From Roseofilum halophilum BLCC-M91 (GTDB lineage Bacteria > Cyanobacteriota > Cyanobacteriia > Cyanobacteriales > Desertifilaceae), in the NCBI RefSeq assembly GCF_030068445.1, contig NZ_JAQPOK010000146.1, positions 1 to 41,852 on the forward strand: DNA of 41,852 nt, written 5' to 3'. A model generated the notes under the pieces. That model did not search any database, had not been told where the DNA came from, and worked only from the letters and a program-made list of their open reading frames with translations. Every line of letters starts with the position of its first letter. Position 1 is the stretch's first letter. Shown piece after piece: positions 6,838-16,389 of the stretch. The position numbers and the translations under genes are program-made.

Positions 6838-8646
6838 ATGATGGCGGCGATCGCCTCTCGGTTGCAGCGCTTGCTCTATCTGAGAAAAGCGGCACAGTTA
6901 GTTTGGCGGAGTACCCCCAAATTAACCCTGGCGAATATTGTCCTCGTCTTTCTGCAATCGGTGCTACCCCTAGCTTCCCTCTACCTCACCAAACTGATTA
7001 TCGATCGCATCACTGAAGGCATTTCCACTCCCCAAACCTCCCTACAACCGGTACTCCTGCTAATTGCCATTGCTGCATTGGTGGCGATTATTGGTGATGG
7101 ACTGCGATCCTTAGCCGGATGGGTAAGCGAAGCGCAATCTCAAATCGTCACCGACTACGTGCAGAATCTGCTTCATAGCAAGTCCATTGAAGTGGATTTA
7201 GAATACTACGAAAACGCTCAATACTATGATTTTCTCCATCAGGCACAAACTGAGGCATCTTATCGTCCTACTGTCATTGTAAATCGATTTATCCAATTAG
7301 GCAATAGTAGTTTATCCTTAATTGGGATAGGACTGCTTCTGTTTTCCTTTGATTGGGCGATCGCCCTCATCCTCATTATCGCCGCTATCCCCGTTTTTCT
7401 CGTCCGGCTCCGATTTTCCCAACAGCTTTATCGGCAATGGCAACAATGGACTCCCCAAGAGCGCATGGCCCATTATTATAGTACCTTAATCACCCAAGTC
7501 GATCATGCCAAAGAAATCCGCTTATTTGACTTAGGCGAACTATTTGGGCGACGGTTTAATACCCTGCGTCAAGCCATTCGTCAGCAAAGAATATCCCTAT
7601 CTGCTCGTCGTTCCTTTGCCGAAAGTATTACCCAAAGTAGTGCCACCCTAGCCGTTTTTACCGCCTTTGCACTGATGGCAGATCGGGCATTAATGGGTGC
7701 AATTACCATTGGCTCTTTAGTGATGTACTATCAAGCCTTTCAACGGGGACAAACCTTACTGCGAGAAAGTTTAAGTTACTTGGCTTCTTTGTATGAAAAT
7801 AGTTTATTTATCGCCAACTTTTACCAATTTCTCGACCTCAAGCCGATGATTGTTGAACCCATAAAACCAGCTCGACTTCCGGCAACTCTTGAAGGCAGAA
7901 TCGAATTCGATCGCGTCAGTTTTTCCTATCCCCGAAGTGAACGCTCGGTTCTCGAACAGCTTAAGTTTACCATTGAACCCGGAGAAACCATCGCCATTGT
8001 GGGGGAAAATGGAGCCGGAAAAACCACCTTAATTAAACTATTATGTCGCCTCTACGATCCGACGGCTGGTGCAATTCGCTTAGATGGGATCGATCTGCGA
8101 GATTTATCTCCCAGTGAAATCAGAACAAATATTAGTATTGTCTTTCAAGATTATGCCCATTATCATTTAACGGTGCAAGAGAATATTGGTGTCGGAGATA
8201 TTCAGAACTGGGATAATTTAGCCCCAATTCAGCAGGCGGCTCAATGGGCCAAAATTGAGCCGACAATTTTGAAACTTCCCCAAGGATATGATACCATTTT
8301 AGGGAAACAATTTATTAATGGAGAAGAACTGAGTATTGGGGAATGGCAGAAAGTGGCGATCGCCCGATCTTTTCTGCGCCAAAATCACCCCATTTTAATC
8401 TTAGATGAACCCACCAGCGCCTTAGATCCGCAAGCGGAAGCAGAAATCTTAGAACAGTTGAATCAATTGACGCAAAAGCGAACGTCTATCATCATTAGTC
8501 ATCGTCTTTCTACGGTGAAATTTGCTGACCGAATTTTAGTTTTAAAAGAGGGGAAAATGGTGGAAACTGGAAATCACAGACAGTTAATGGAGAAATCGGG
8601 GATTTATGCCACACTCTTTAATACGCAAGCTCACTATTATCGATAA
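6838..8646 (+). CDS. ABC transporter, probable lasso-peptide exporter (D protein)
   Basis: This is a half-transporter of about 600 residues with an N-terminal block of about six membrane helices (roughly residues 25-330) and a C-terminal ATPase domain. Seen motifs are Walker A GENGAGKTT, a variant signature LSIGEWQKVAIARS instead of LSGGQ, Walker B ILILDEPTSALD and an H-loop in IIISHRLS. There is no N-terminal C39 peptidase, so it does not cut leaders itself. In lasso clusters such proteins export the mature peptide and give self-immunity. The start is uncertain: GTG at 6829 overlaps the methyltransferase stop, while ATG at 6838 or 6841 follows it. It is most likely co-transcribed with the methyltransferase. 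Its G+C content is visibly higher than that of the kinase and oxygenase genes. Confidence 0.88.
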   Translation: MMAAIASRLQRLLYLRKAAQLVWRSTPKLTLANIVLVFLQSVLPLASLYLTKLIIDRITEGISTPQTSLQPVLLLIAIAALVAIIGDGLRSLAGWVSEAQSQIVTDYVQNLLHSKSIEVDLEYYENAQYYDFLHQAQTEASYRPTVIVNRFIQLGNSSLSLIGIGLLLFSFDWAIALILIIAAIPVFLVRLRFSQQLYRQWQQWTPQERMAHYYSTLITQVDHAKEIRLFDLGELFGRRFNTLRQAIRQQRISLSARRSFAESITQSSATLAVFTAFALMADRALMGAITIGSLVMYYQAFQRGQTLLRESLSYLASLYENSLFIANFYQFLDLKPMIVEPIKPARLPATLEGRIEFDRVSFSYPRSERSVLEQLKFTIEPGETIAIVGENGAGKTTLIKLLCRLYDPTAGAIRLDGIDLRDLSPSEIRTNISIVFQDYAHYHLTVQENIGVGDIQNWDNLAPIQQAAQWAKIEPTILKLPQGYDTILGKQFINGEELSIGEWQKVAIARSFLRQNHPILILDEPTSALDPQAEAEILEQLNQLTQKRTSIIISHRLSTVKFADRILVLKEGKMVETGNHRQLMEKSGIYATLFNTQAHYYR

Positions 8647-8675
8647 ATATTATAACTCTTTTTCTCCTTACAGAG

Positions 8676-8700
8676 GTAGGGTGGGCAGTGCCCACCCTAC
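8676..8700. repeat. 25-base palindromic repeat
   Basis: GTAGGGTGGGC (8676-8686) and GCCCACCCTAC (8690-8700) are perfect 11-base inverted repeats around a 3-base loop. Palindromes of this form are scattered in cyanobacterial genomes. No T-run follows, so a terminator role between the exporter and the next gene is possible but unproven. Confidence 0.75.
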
Positions 8701-8733
8701 TGGGTAGAGGGATATAGGGAGAGGGAATTAACC

Positions 8734-9906
8734 ATGCGTCTTGAACATCAATTAATTTTAAATTGCGCTCGCACGTACCATTCGGGCGCAAATCAAGACA
8801 AAATTCTAGAATTACTTTCCAGAGATTTGGATTGGAATTATATCTTCGATTGGATTAACTATCATGGGTTGATCCCTCTATTTTACTGGACAATCAAAGA
8901 GTTTAAAGATCCTGTCGATCTCGATTTTTTTCAAGTTATCGATCACGAGTTTAAACAAAATGCCTATCGCAACTTATCCCTAACCCAAGAACTGATTAAA
9001 CTTATTCAACTTTTTGAGGCAGAAACAATTCCGGTTTTGGCGTTTAAGGGGCCGGTTTTAGCCCAAGTTGCTTATCAAAATCTGGGATTGAGGCAGTTTA
9101 TTGATTTAGATATTTTAATTCCTCAAGGGTCTGTGAGTCAAGCCTCAAAGATTTTAACTCAACAGGGTTATCTGCCTCAATTTGAGTTTAAGGGATGGCA
9201 AGAAAATCGCTATGCCCAAATTCGCCCGGAGCATAATTTCTATTCTTCAGAAAAAGATCTCAGTATTGATTTGCATTGGTCGTTAATTTCTTCGGCGCTC
9301 TCGTTTCACGAAAATCCCCAATTGATTTGGGAGGATAGGAACTATCAAGATCGAGTAAAATTAGCTAATCAAACGATTCTTACGTTATCGCCAGAAGCGT
9401 TGTTATTATTTTTATGTGTTCATGGGGCGAAACATGATTGGTCTCATTTATCTTGGGTGTGTGATATTGGGGAACTGTTGAATCGACATCAAGATTTAGA
9501 TTGGCAATGGATTGAGGGGCAAGTGGGTCATTTAGGCACGCAAACGATGTTAGAGTTGGGGTTAGGGTTAGCTCACACTTATTTAGATGCGCCAATTCCT
9601 GAAGATTGGCTGAAGAGATTAGAGAATAATCCTAAGATTCAGGAGTTAGGAGAATTAATAGAAGGGCAATGGTTTAAACGTCAATCTGATGAGAGTAGAC
9701 TGAGATTAATGGGGCAAATTTATGTACAAACGATGGATTCAGGGCGCGATCGCCTCTGGTACTGGTTGGACTATGTAGCAACCCCTACCCCCCTAGAGTG
9801 GGAAATCCTCCCCTTGCCCTCCGGGTTGTTTTTCCTCTATTATCCTTTTCGCCTGCTGCGTTTACTCTGGAAATATCGGCCAGACTGGCTCAAGGCTCAA
9901 TCCTGA
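8734..9906 (+). CDS. Nucleotidyltransferase family protein (NTP_transf_5 type) of the lasso cluster
   Basis: The protein (390 residues) fits the uncharacterised nucleotidyltransferase family found beside RiPP and polysaccharide genes. Motifs seen are AFKGPVLA (103-110) and LRQFIDLDILIP (119-130), with the metal-binding pair Asp124 and Asp126 in DLD, then the conserved region SIDLHWSLIS. Such genes recur in lasso clusters that encode an HprK-like kinase, but their role is not established; nucleotidyl transfer onto a peptide is a possibility. It follows the exporter by 87 bases on the same strand and is the last gene of the cluster. Its 3' end overlaps the oppositely oriented GAF gene by 10 bases. 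Confidence 0.75.
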   Translation: MRLEHQLILNCARTYHSGANQDKILELLSRDLDWNYIFDWINYHGLIPLFYWTIKEFKDPVDLDFFQVIDHEFKQNAYRNLSLTQELIKLIQLFEAETIPVLAFKGPVLAQVAYQNLGLRQFIDLDILIPQGSVSQASKILTQQGYLPQFEFKGWQENRYAQIRPEHNFYSSEKDLSIDLHWSLISSALSFHENPQLIWEDRNYQDRVKLANQTILTLSPEALLLFLCVHGAKHDWSHLSWVCDIGELLNRHQDLDWQWIEGQVGHLGTQTMLELGLGLAHTYLDAPIPEDWLKRLENNPKIQELGELIEGQWFKRQSDESRLRLMGQIYVQTMDSGRDRLWYWLDYVATPTPLEWEILPLPSGLFFLYYPFRLLRLLWKYRPDWLKAQS

Positions 9907-12767
9907 GCCAATTCAACCGGTAGCAATAACTGAAACATCACAGATTTATTGTCTAAGGGGTAGGTATTAAAATAACCGCCTAAACTTTGCATCAGAGATT
10001 GGCAAATGAGCAAATATAGACCAGGGGGCTGATCGAGTAAAGATGGACTGAGTAAATCGGGCGATCGCCCCTGCTCGAGTTCAGCAATTAAGCTCGGTTC
10101 TAATAACGTGGCACAAACAATGGACACATCAAACAATGAAACATGCCCTTCACCCGACTGATGCGAATTCTGGCGCAAACGCTCTCGCATTCTCCCTTGA
10201 GCAGGTGGCAATTCCGTCTCAGAAATCCCATTACACCAAATATCCACTTGTCCTTTCGGCTGGGCCATTTTGCAGGTAATCCCTAAAATTTCATGGAAAA
10301 TCAACTCTAACTTCACCACATCTCCGGTTAAATTCACGGCTCCAGGTTGTCCCTGCACGCGGATAAATAATTCCCGCTTTTTCACCAAGGTATCCACCCG
10401 TTCGATCGCCCGTTTAATTAAACTCACTAACGGCATAGCCATGTGATACCACTCTAATTCCCATTGCTCATCTCTGAGCATTTGCGCCAGATGACCCAAC
10501 GTGGTGTTGAGCGATCGCAATCCTTGCTGATAACGGGTTAGAGTTAGAGCATCCTTGGGCGTACCCAAACTATGGAGTTTTTTCAACTCCGTACTGAGTT
10601 TACGATAAATAATCTCGCTGCGACGTTGCTTATACCAAGTCAACTTTTGCGCCCGATCCTGCTGGACTTCAAAGTGAGTTTGTAGTGCCATCCTCCGCTC
10701 AGACCAAGCCAGTTGTCGTACCATAATCACCAACACACTCAGATAGCGATCGGACCACAAACGGCCGGGAGCATCCGCTAATACAATAATGCCCCTGGCA
10801 ACCTCCTGTTCATCTCCCCGAAAGGCGATCGCCACAATCTCCCCAATTCCCGATCCACTCAACCACTGACGAGTCACAGCCGACAGATCTCCAGCAGACA
10901 CCTGATACAGGCCTGAGCTGGCTAAAACCTCTTGCAGAAAGGGATCGTGGGCAATATCAATTTTGCCTTGAGTCTGTATACTAAACTCTGGGGCACTGAC
11001 CTGAGCGATCGTAATATAACCCAACTGGGGCTTATCCAAAGACCAACTCATTTTCAGCGCCAGGGGAATCTTAAACACCTGGGTGATTTTTCGTAGAGCC
11101 TCCTCCTCTAGACTTTCCGAGGACTCATCCCCCGTTGATTGAATCGCCGTTTGTCCCCATTGAATCAAAGATTGTAGTTTTTCCTGTTGTTGTTGACGGC
11201 TATGGAGTTGCCATTGATGGAGGATCAGCCCCAACTGTTGAGCCACCACCCGCACCAATTCCAGTTCTGTTCCTTCCCAGGTGCGAGCCACATCATGGCC
11301 AACCATCAGCACCCCTTCCATCTCATGGCCGATCGCCGTATTACACAGTAAAACACTCTTAATCCCCACTTGGGTAAATAGGGGTCGCCAAGTCATCAGT
11401 TGCCGATCTTCCTCCCAATTTTCAATCGGGATCGCTGCTCTCGACTGTTCAAGCTGCTGCCATTCCTGGGCATCAGGAACTGGTAAAGGGGAAGGTAGGG
11501 GGCGACGGTTACCCGGTTGACTTTGACAGACCACCTCAAAATGATTCTTATCGCGATCGTAGAGCAAGACCAAAAACCGCTCTACCCCTAGGCGATCGCA
11601 CACCAAATGGGCACAATGATCTAGAGTCTGTCGCCAATCCTCCTCAGAATAGATCGATCGCACCAACTCAGCCGTCAGTGCCTGGTCTTGTTTGGTGCGC
11701 TCTACGGCTGCTTCCATCGCTTCTAGGGGAGCCATCAGAGCAATTAACTGAGCCACTCCACGCACATAATTTCGTTCGGCATCCTCCCAAATTCGAGGCT
11801 CATTGCCCTCGATCGCCAAAAATCCCAATAACTCATTTTGATAGATAATTGGAGCGGCCAACAGCGACCGGGCCTTTATTTGCTGCATTAACCGACTGGT
11901 AGTATCCGCCTTCAAAGAACTGCGAGCTTCTCCCACAGACACCACTTGATCGGCTACCAACGCTTTATAAAAGCCAATCACCTCCTGTACCGTAATCCCC
12001 GAAGAGGCTTGTTTCCCCACCCCTTGGGCCGGGGTTTTTTGCACATTTGTAGTTCTGCGCCAAAAATAGCGGCGTTCGCGCTCAAACCAATAAATATTGG
12101 TGCGATCCGGGGTTAAAAACTCATGGGTTTTGGCCACCACCACATCTAACCTCTGGCGGAAATCGGAGAGCGATCGCAACTGATCCAATAATTCTAATAA
12201 GGGTTTATCCGGCCGTTTAGCCAACTGCCTACGCCAATTGGCTTCCATTTCATTTAACGTAGCCGCCAACTCCCCAAAAATCATCGATAGGCGAGCCTTT
12301 TCATCCGAGCGCGGTGAAATTCCCCACAGGGTCGATCCCAAAATCACCACCCCAAAACACAGGGCCCGATAGCGCAGGGGAAAGATAATTGTGCCTTGAA
12401 TATTGAGTTTTTCCGCTAACTTCCGCCATTCTCCCGCTCGCCGCTCTTCCCGCAAGTCGGGAACCCCGGCCGGTTTTTGCTGGATTACCACTTGCTCGAA
12501 CAGGTCTCCAGGACTTAAGGCAAAGGTTTGTTTAAGGATGGCGCGATCGCCTCCCGATGGCAGATTTCCCCCTTTGCCAAATAAGCGATGCTCTCGGCGA
12601 TCGTACAAACCAATCCAGATTAAGTCATATTCAAATTCCGTTTCAATATACTCAAGAGTTGTGTCAACCAACACATCAAGATTCTCCTCTTCCCTCAAGG
12701 TTTGGAGAGTCCGACCTAGGGTAACCAGTTGTTTTTCGCTTTGTTTCGGTATGGACTGCTGAGGCAT
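9897..12767 (-). CDS. Multi-GAF protein with degenerate histidine-kinase core
   Basis: The 956-residue soluble protein reads as a series of GAF sensor domains (about residues 10-170, 205-350, 375-515 and, less clearly, 540-690) followed by a helical region (700-780) and a HATPase-like region (790-950). The kinase core looks dead. I see no H-E-[LF]-R phospho-acceptor motif. The position of the N-box Asn reads EILGITCKM, and there is no DxGxG box. The tail GLYLLICQSLMQSLGGYF still resembles the end of a HATPase domain. It is probably a sensory scaffold or regulator rather than a kinase. No bilin-attachment Cys is obvious. The gene is monocistronic, transcribed away from pyrD and converging on the lasso cluster. 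Confidence 0.7.
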   Translation of the reverse strand: MPQQSIPKQSEKQLVTLGRTLQTLREEENLDVLVDTTLEYIETEFEYDLIWIGLYDRREHRLFGKGGNLPSGGDRAILKQTFALSPGDLFEQVVIQQKPAGVPDLREERRAGEWRKLAEKLNIQGTIIFPLRYRALCFGVVILGSTLWGISPRSDEKARLSMIFGELAATLNEMEANWRRQLAKRPDKPLLELLDQLRSLSDFRQRLDVVVAKTHEFLTPDRTNIYWFERERRYFWRRTTNVQKTPAQGVGKQASSGITVQEVIGFYKALVADQVVSVGEARSSLKADTTSRLMQQIKARSLLAAPIIYQNELLGFLAIEGNEPRIWEDAERNYVRGVAQLIALMAPLEAMEAAVERTKQDQALTAELVRSIYSEEDWRQTLDHCAHLVCDRLGVERFLVLLYDRDKNHFEVVCQSQPGNRRPLPSPLPVPDAQEWQQLEQSRAAIPIENWEEDRQLMTWRPLFTQVGIKSVLLCNTAIGHEMEGVLMVGHDVARTWEGTELELVRVVAQQLGLILHQWQLHSRQQQQEKLQSLIQWGQTAIQSTGDESSESLEEEALRKITQVFKIPLALKMSWSLDKPQLGYITIAQVSAPEFSIQTQGKIDIAHDPFLQEVLASSGLYQVSAGDLSAVTRQWLSGSGIGEIVAIAFRGDEQEVARGIIVLADAPGRLWSDRYLSVLVIMVRQLAWSERRMALQTHFEVQQDRAQKLTWYKQRRSEIIYRKLSTELKKLHSLGTPKDALTLTRYQQGLRSLNTTLGHLAQMLRDEQWELEWYHMAMPLVSLIKRAIERVDTLVKKRELFIRVQGQPGAVNLTGDVVKLELIFHEILGITCKMAQPKGQVDIWCNGISETELPPAQGRMRERLRQNSHQSGEGHVSLFDVSIVCATLLEPSLIAELEQGRSPDLLSPSLLDQPPGLYLLICQSLMQSLGGYFNTYPLDNKSVMFQLLLPVELAQD

Positions 12768-12845
12768 AGACCGAGGGTTCTAGGGATAGTGAATAAGGGC
12801 GAATGACGAATTAATAATAGACAAGCTGAGTGTCGATCATCAATA

Positions 12846-14036
12846 ATGGGTAACTTGAATCTGGGCGAAAAACGCGAAAAACGATTAAATATCCATTATC
12901 GACTCTTTCAATTGGAACCGTCTCCCATGCTTGAGCAATTTATCTTTGCAGGACTTAAAGTCGATCCAGAGGATCTTCATCACTTAGTTATGGGCGCTTT
13001 AAGCTGGTTAAGTCACCAACCGACGATCCGTTATGCCAGCTCAATCGATCGGACATTTGGGTTAACGGACGATCGCCTCCGGCAAACCCTCTGGGGATTA
13101 ACGTTCCCCAATCCGGTGGGATTAGCAGCCGGATATGATAAGGACGGCCTAGCGGTGGGGATGTGGGATCGTTTAGGCTTTGGATCGATGGAACTCGGTA
13201 CAGTTACCTTCCATCCGCAACCGGGTAATCCCCGTCCCCGTTTGTTTCGCTTAACTCAAGACCGAGCGGTTTTAAACCGTATGGGGTTTAATAACGAGGG
13301 CGCTGAGGCCATGGCACAACGGTTGAAAAATGGCCAGCATTGCCCTACCCCCCATCGAATTCCAATTGGAATTAATCTGGGTAAGTCCAAGATAACACCC
13401 CTAGAAAATGCGGCGGCCGATTATGGCCAGAGCTTCCGTTTACTCAAGGATTGGGGAGATTATTTTGTGGTCAATGTCTCGTCACCCAATACCCCTGGCT
13501 TGCGATCGCTCCAAGATGCCAGCCAATTGAGTCCTATTTTAGAGGCTATTCAACAGGAAAACCAAGGGCACAAACCCTTATTGGTGAAAATTGCCCCGGA
13601 TCTGGAGGATCGGGCGATCGCGGAAGTGGTGAATTCAGCCCAGAGTTATCAGTTATCCGGGATTATTGCCACCAACACCACCATTGATAAACGCCCTCTC
13701 AAAACCCAACTCAATCCCAAAACGGGCACTCCTATCCAGGAGGAGCAGGGGGGAATTAGTGGGGTTCCCTTGGCCAGGCGATCGACGGAGGTGATCCGCC
13801 TCATTTGGCGACAAACCCAAGGTCAGTTACCGATCATTGGTGTGGGGGGGATTTTCACTCCAGAAGATGCTTGGGAGAAAATTACCGCCGGAGCCAGTTT
13901 GATTCAAGTCTATACCGGTTGGGTCTATCAAGGCCCCTGGATGGTCAAGCGCATTTTACAGGGGTTGTTAGATAAGTTGGATGAGGAAGGATTAGACTCC
14001 TTGACAGATGCGGTGGGGAGAGATAATGAACAATGA
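12846..14036 (+). CDS. pyrD: Dihydroorotate dehydrogenase (quinone), class 2
   Basis: PyrD oxidises dihydroorotate to orotate in pyrimidine synthesis, passing electrons to membrane quinone. Family signatures are clear: [10 protein letters not shown] in the FMN-binding region, [13 protein letters not shown] with the catalytic Ser of class 2 enzymes, IATNTTI, and [11 protein letters not shown] near the end. The length of 396 residues is slightly above the norm, and the first ~27 residues are atypical; ATG at 12927 ([11 protein letters not shown]) is a possible alternative start, although it would trim the membrane-associating helix. The last residues, NEQ, and the stop codon are encoded by the first units of an AATGAAC tandem array. 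Confidence 0.95.
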   Translation: MGNLNLGEKREKRLNIHYRLFQLEPSPMLEQFIFAGLKVDPEDLHHLVMGALSWLSHQPTIRYASSIDRTFGLTDDRLRQTLWGLTFPNPVGLAAGYDKDGLAVGMWDRLGFGSMELGTVTFHPQPGNPRPRLFRLTQDRAVLNRMGFNNEGAEAMAQRLKNGQHCPTPHRIPIGINLGKSKITPLENAAADYGQSFRLLKDWGDYFVVNVSSPNTPGLRSLQDASQLSPILEAIQQENQGHKPLLVKIAPDLEDRAIAEVVNSAQSYQLSGIIATNTTIDKRPLKTQLNPKTGTPIQEEQGGISGVPLARRSTEVIRLIWRQTQGQLPIIGVGGIFTPEDAWEKITAGASLIQVYTGWVYQGPWMVKRILQGLLDKLDEEGLDSLTDAVGRDNEQ

Positions 14037-14066
14037 ACAATGAACAATGAACAATGAACAATGAAT
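14025..14066. repeat. Heptamer tandem array (AATGAAC)
   Basis: There are five exact AATGAAC units and one AATGAAT. The array begins inside the last codons of pyrD and ends eight bases before the PfkB start, so it fills the whole intergenic space. It is of the short tandemly repeated repetitive (STRR) type known from filamentous cyanobacteria. Confidence 0.9.
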
Positions 14067-14073
14067 TGATTTT

Positions 14074-14970
14074 ATGCATAAATCCGGTTTGTTTGTGGGC
14101 TTGGCGACGTTGGATTTCCTCTATCTGACTCCCCAAATTCCCCAGGTGAATGAGAAACGGGTGGCAGTTGATTATACCGTGGCGGCGGGTGGCCCGGCGA
14201 CGAATGGGGCGATCGCCTTTGAGTATTTGCGACGGTTACATGAAAAGAGCGGCTCAACCCAACTCCTGGCAAGTGTGGGGACTCATCCCTTAAGCACTCT
14301 CATTCGGGCAGATTTGGAGGTTTATGGAGTCCACTGCATCGATCTTGACCCGCAACGACCCGATCCGCCCCCAGTTTCTTCTATTCTAGTGACTCCACCA
14401 AGGGGCGATCGCGCCGTGATTTCCATTAATGCCACCCATGCACAAGGGGCCTGGAAGCCCAGTTTTAGCGCTCTCTTAGACGACGTGCAGGTGGTATTAA
14501 TTGACGGCCATCAAATGGCCATCAGTCAAGAACTAGCTCAGGTGGCCAAGGCGCAGCAGATTCCGATTATTATTGATGGGGGCAGTTGGAAAGCTGGATT
14601 TGAGCGGGTTCTGGCATTGGCTGATACGGCGATCGCGTCGGCTAATTTTTATCCCCCTGGATGCCAGACTCACGAACAGGTGATGGCCTATTTAGTCGAA
14701 TTGGGCGTTCCCCAAATTGCCGTTACCCAGGGAGAAGGGGCGATCGCCTACTATACTCAAGGGAAACAAGCACAAATTCCGGTTCCTCAAGTTTCCGCAG
14801 TGGATACGTTAGGCGCTGGAGATATTTTCCATGGTGCATTCTGTTATTATTCCCTAGAATTGGACTTTGTAGAAGCCCTAACTCAAGCGGCCCAGATTGC
14901 TTCTGCTTCAGTTCAACAGTTCGGAACCAGAGCATGGTTGAACGGTTACGATGGGGAGATGGGGGGATAG
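14074..14970 (+). CDS. PfkB-family carbohydrate kinase
   Basis: This is a ribokinase-fold sugar or nucleoside kinase of 298 residues. The N-terminus FVGLATLDFLYLTP and the AAGGPATNGAIAF segment (about 32-45) fit PfkB substrate binding. The C-terminal signature VDTLGAGDIFHGAF (about 242-255) contains the anion hole and the catalytic Asp. The substrate cannot be set from the sequence. It lies 37 bases after pyrD with a heptamer array between, and 82 bases before the cupin gene on the same strand, so joint transcription is plausible. Its start at ATG 14074 fits the family's usual N-terminus. Confidence 0.85.
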   Translation: MHKSGLFVGLATLDFLYLTPQIPQVNEKRVAVDYTVAAGGPATNGAIAFEYLRRLHEKSGSTQLLASVGTHPLSTLIRADLEVYGVHCIDLDPQRPDPPPVSSILVTPPRGDRAVISINATHAQGAWKPSFSALLDDVQVVLIDGHQMAISQELAQVAKAQQIPIIIDGGSWKAGFERVLALADTAIASANFYPPGCQTHEQVMAYLVELGVPQIAVTQGEGAIAYYTQGKQAQIPVPQVSAVDTLGAGDIFHGAFCYYSLELDFVEALTQAAQIASASVQQFGTRAWLNGYDGEMGG

Positions 14971-15052
14971 AGGAAAGGTTTTGGGCTTCGCTCTCTAAAA
15001 TGGTTTCGGCTGTCGCCGACCTGAAAATTGATAAAAAATTTGATTAAAGATC

Positions 15053-16177
15053 ATGACAGAACCTCAACCAATGACCATTACCTTGCCGCCCCTGCGGATT
15101 ACGGTAAATAATCAACAACAGGTTAACCTAGAGTGGATGCCCCAAGCTCAAGGTCAGATGCCGCCGAGTCAACCCCAAATTCCAGAGAATTGGAAACGGT
15201 GGATCGCCTTAAATAAGCTGCATAATAAGCCGGAACAGTCGATGATTGAAGCCATGCAAAAACAGGGAGTCGATCCAAATATCGCTCGCCTGGCTATCAA
15301 TCAAGTGATGGCCGAACCCTCCTATAAAATCGGCGAGAATCTGGCCCAACTGCTGCGAAAATTAGAATCGACCCTCGCCATTCAACAGCAACTGGCGGCC
15401 CTTTCATCGAACGGGAACCGAATTGAGCGGCGATCGGGCCTTTCTAGACAAGAATTTCTAGACCGCTATTATGCCACCAATACCCCAGTCATTCTCACCG
15501 ATTTAATGCAAGAGTGGCCAGCCATGAAAACCTGGTCACCCGCATATCTCAAAGAACAATACGGCCGAGTTGAAGTCCAAATCCAAGCCAATCGCAACAG
15601 TAACCCAGAATACGAAGTTGAATGTGAAAAACACCGCAAAACCATCCGCCTGGGGGACTATGCCGATCAAGTCTTGAACGGTGGTGAGAATAATGATTAT
15701 TATATGGTGGCCAATAACCAAAACTTAGAGCGTGAGGAATTAAAAGGACTGCTCGACGATATTATCTTTTTCCCCGAATTCCTCAACCCCGAAGAAACCC
15801 AGAATCGCGTGTTCTTCTGGTTTGGCCCCAGTGGAACCATTACCCCTTTGCACCACGATCCCGTCAACTTAATGATGGCTCAAGTTTATGGACGCAAACG
15901 TTGGCGCTTAATTTCTCCCCAGCAGACTCCCCTACTGTACAACTATGTAGGGGTATTCAGTAAGGTGGATTGCGAAAACCCCGATTATCAGAAATATCCC
16001 CTATTTAAAAATGTGCAGATCGTTGAAGAAGTCTTGCAACCGGGAGACGTGATTTTCGTGCCCGTGGGCTGGTGGCATCAGGTTAAAGCCCTCGATCCCA
16101 GCATTTCCTTATCGTTTACCAATTTTGTTTTTCCCAATTTTTACACTTGGCAAGACCCCAATATTAAGGCGTGGTAA
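15053..16177 (+). CDS. JmjC/cupin-like 2-oxoglutarate/Fe(II) hydroxylase
   Basis: The C-terminal half (about 125-374) is a JmjC-type cupin. It begins SRQEFLDRYYATNTPVILTD and contains TPLHHDP with iron ligands His268 (or 267) and Asp269, Lys283 in GRKRWRLISP as the probable 2-oxoglutarate ligand, and the distal His342 in VPVGWWHQV. Family members hydroxylate proteins or small molecules; the substrate is unknown. The first ~120 residues are not a recognisable domain and include a polar, Gln/Pro-rich stretch. The gene follows the PfkB kinase on the same strand. A role in the upstream lasso cluster is unlikely given the distance. Confidence 0.83.
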   Translation: MTEPQPMTITLPPLRITVNNQQQVNLEWMPQAQGQMPPSQPQIPENWKRWIALNKLHNKPEQSMIEAMQKQGVDPNIARLAINQVMAEPSYKIGENLAQLLRKLESTLAIQQQLAALSSNGNRIERRSGLSRQEFLDRYYATNTPVILTDLMQEWPAMKTWSPAYLKEQYGRVEVQIQANRNSNPEYEVECEKHRKTIRLGDYADQVLNGGENNDYYMVANNQNLEREELKGLLDDIIFFPEFLNPEETQNRVFFWFGPSGTITPLHHDPVNLMMAQVYGRKRWRLISPQQTPLLYNYVGVFSKVDCENPDYQKYPLFKNVQIVEEVLQPGDVIFVPVGWWHQVKALDPSISLSFTNFVFPNFYTWQDPNIKAW

Positions 16178-16218
16178 ATATAGCGCTAGATGCTGGGAAT
16201 AGGGAATAATGGAGGAGA

Positions 16219-16389
16219 ATGGGATTGCGTAAACAGAGTTTAGGCTTTTATGCTTTAATCCATGGGTACGATCGTCATCAATCTTTTGAAAAACTTGATG
16301 AAGTTGACAGGATCGACGATCGCCAGAACATCCGCCAGTCTCTTAACGCCAATCAATCACTGAGTTGTATGACTTTTAGTATCGAGTAA
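16219..16389 (+). CDS. Doubtful 56-residue ORF
   Basis: ATG at 16219 follows GGAGG very closely and opens 56 codons beginning MGLRKQSLGF. The peptide resembles no family I know, and its last 33 bases overlap the converging histidine-kinase gene. It may be a chance frame or a decayed gene. Confidence 0.18.
   Translation: MGLRKQSLGFYALIHGYDRHQSFEKLDEVDRIDDRQNIRQSLNANQSLSCMTFSIE

Noticed and set aside
15053-16177. JmjC/cupin oxygenase as part of the lasso cluster
   Set aside because: It is five kilobases away, behind pyrD and a sugar kinase and beyond a gene on the opposite strand.
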